Assembly (NCBI GenBank): GCA_023053685.1
Contig: JALIGW010000144.1
Location: 93,477 to 157,476, forward strand
Direction of reading: 5' to 3'
Length of the DNA stretch: 64,000 nt
Source of the DNA: Diadophis punctatus similis
Lineage: Eukaryota; Chordata; Lepidosauria; Squamata; Dipsadidae
Shown here: piece by piece, positions 63,634 to 64,000 of the stretch
Layout of the letters: each line of letters begins with the position of its first letter
Position numbering within the stretch: the stretch's first letter is position 1
Program-made: the position numbers and the translations under genes
Notes under the pieces: model-generated
What the model was told of the DNA's origin: nothing
Databases searched by the model: none
Seen by the model: the letters and a program-made list of their open reading frames with translations, nothing else

Positions 63634-64000
63634 TAGCACCACTCTATAAAGCCTTGGTCAGACCACACCTTGAGTACTGCATCCAGTTTTGGTCACCACA
63701 CTACAAAAAAGACATTGAAACTCTAGAGAAAGTGCAGAAGAGAGCAACCAGGATGATTAGGGGACTGGAAAAAAAAACATACAAAGAGCGGTTGCAGGAA
63801 CTGAGCTTGGCCAGTCTGGCGAAGAGAAGGACCAGGGGTGACATGATAGCAGTCTTCCAATACTTGAGGGGATGCCACAGAGAGGAGGGGGTCAGGCTGT
63901 TCTCTATGGCACCAGAAAGCCAAACAAGGAATAACGGATGGAAGCTGACCAAGGAGAGATTCAACCTGGAAGTGAGGAGAAACTTTCTGACGGTGAGAGC
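63634..64000 (+). mobile_element. CR1 LINE, younger subfamily, cut by window end
   Basis: agcaccactctataaagcct through cagagaggagggggtcaggc, the same subfamily as 44615. Continues past base 64000. Confidence 0.94.

Overview
This is a eukaryotic intergenic or intronic window, most likely from a squamate reptile and probably a snake. The call rests on the repeat mix: CR1 LINE 3' ends whose tails run into (ATTCT)n microsatellites (a pattern described for snakes), BovB/RTE LINE fragments, L2-like LINEs, a tRNA-headed SINE starting GAGCCGAGGTGGCGCAGTGG, a CR1-tailed tRNA SINE, Penelope-like pieces and many hAT and mariner-type MITEs. I found no host protein-coding gene, rRNA, functional tRNA or CRISPR array. 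Nearly all open frames are chance frames in simple repeats or decayed reverse-transcriptase fragments.

Layout. 1-1998 is a polypurine GGAAA satellite running off the left edge. 2022-2190 is a compound microsatellite. From about 2.6 to 24 kb a dense mosaic of CR1, L2, a second LINE family (called LINE-B here), hAT MITEs, a mariner-type MITE and solo LTRs alternates with short single-copy-looking islands (2191-2640, 10466-11149, 13161-14160, 15116-15626, 18068-18856, 23546-24360). 24.4-25.0 kb holds tandem Penelope-like units with (GAG)n. 25-32 kb is LINE-B, SINEs, CR1 and probable LTRs. 33.5-34.3 kb and 48.4-49.0 kb are long polypyrimidine tracts. 36.5 kb has a 30-bp minisatellite. 41.0-41.5 and 55.0-55.35 kb hold two SINE-related arrays of a 67-bp unit. 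52.7-54.7 kb is a three-deep nested insertion. The right end is CR1, hAT and the AT-rich island 62017-62757.

Classification was tested from insertion footprints. Eleven elements with CAGNGG-type or TAAGGTGACC-type ends have perfect 8-bp target duplications, and about eight more have 6-7 of 8, which places them in the hAT superfamily. Solo LTRs have 4-5-bp duplications. L2 copies have 6-9-bp duplications. The CAGGTAGTCC MITE sits at TA.

Most interesting items: (1) two related hAT elements (16075-16914 and 53269-54271) carry GC-rich host-like gene sequence, and one encodes a stretch resembling the N-terminus of the pseudouridine synthase TRUB2; (2) Penelope-like fragments contain the complete conserved core of a hammerhead ribozyme, with GAAACGTC and a complementary stem I; (3) all eight perfect GCGCATGCGC palindromes that I located (NRF1-type sites) lie inside hAT-like DNA; (4) two independent arrays of six 67-bp SINE-derived units. 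Several AT-rich, homeodomain-motif-rich islands look like candidate conserved noncoding elements, which only alignment can settle.
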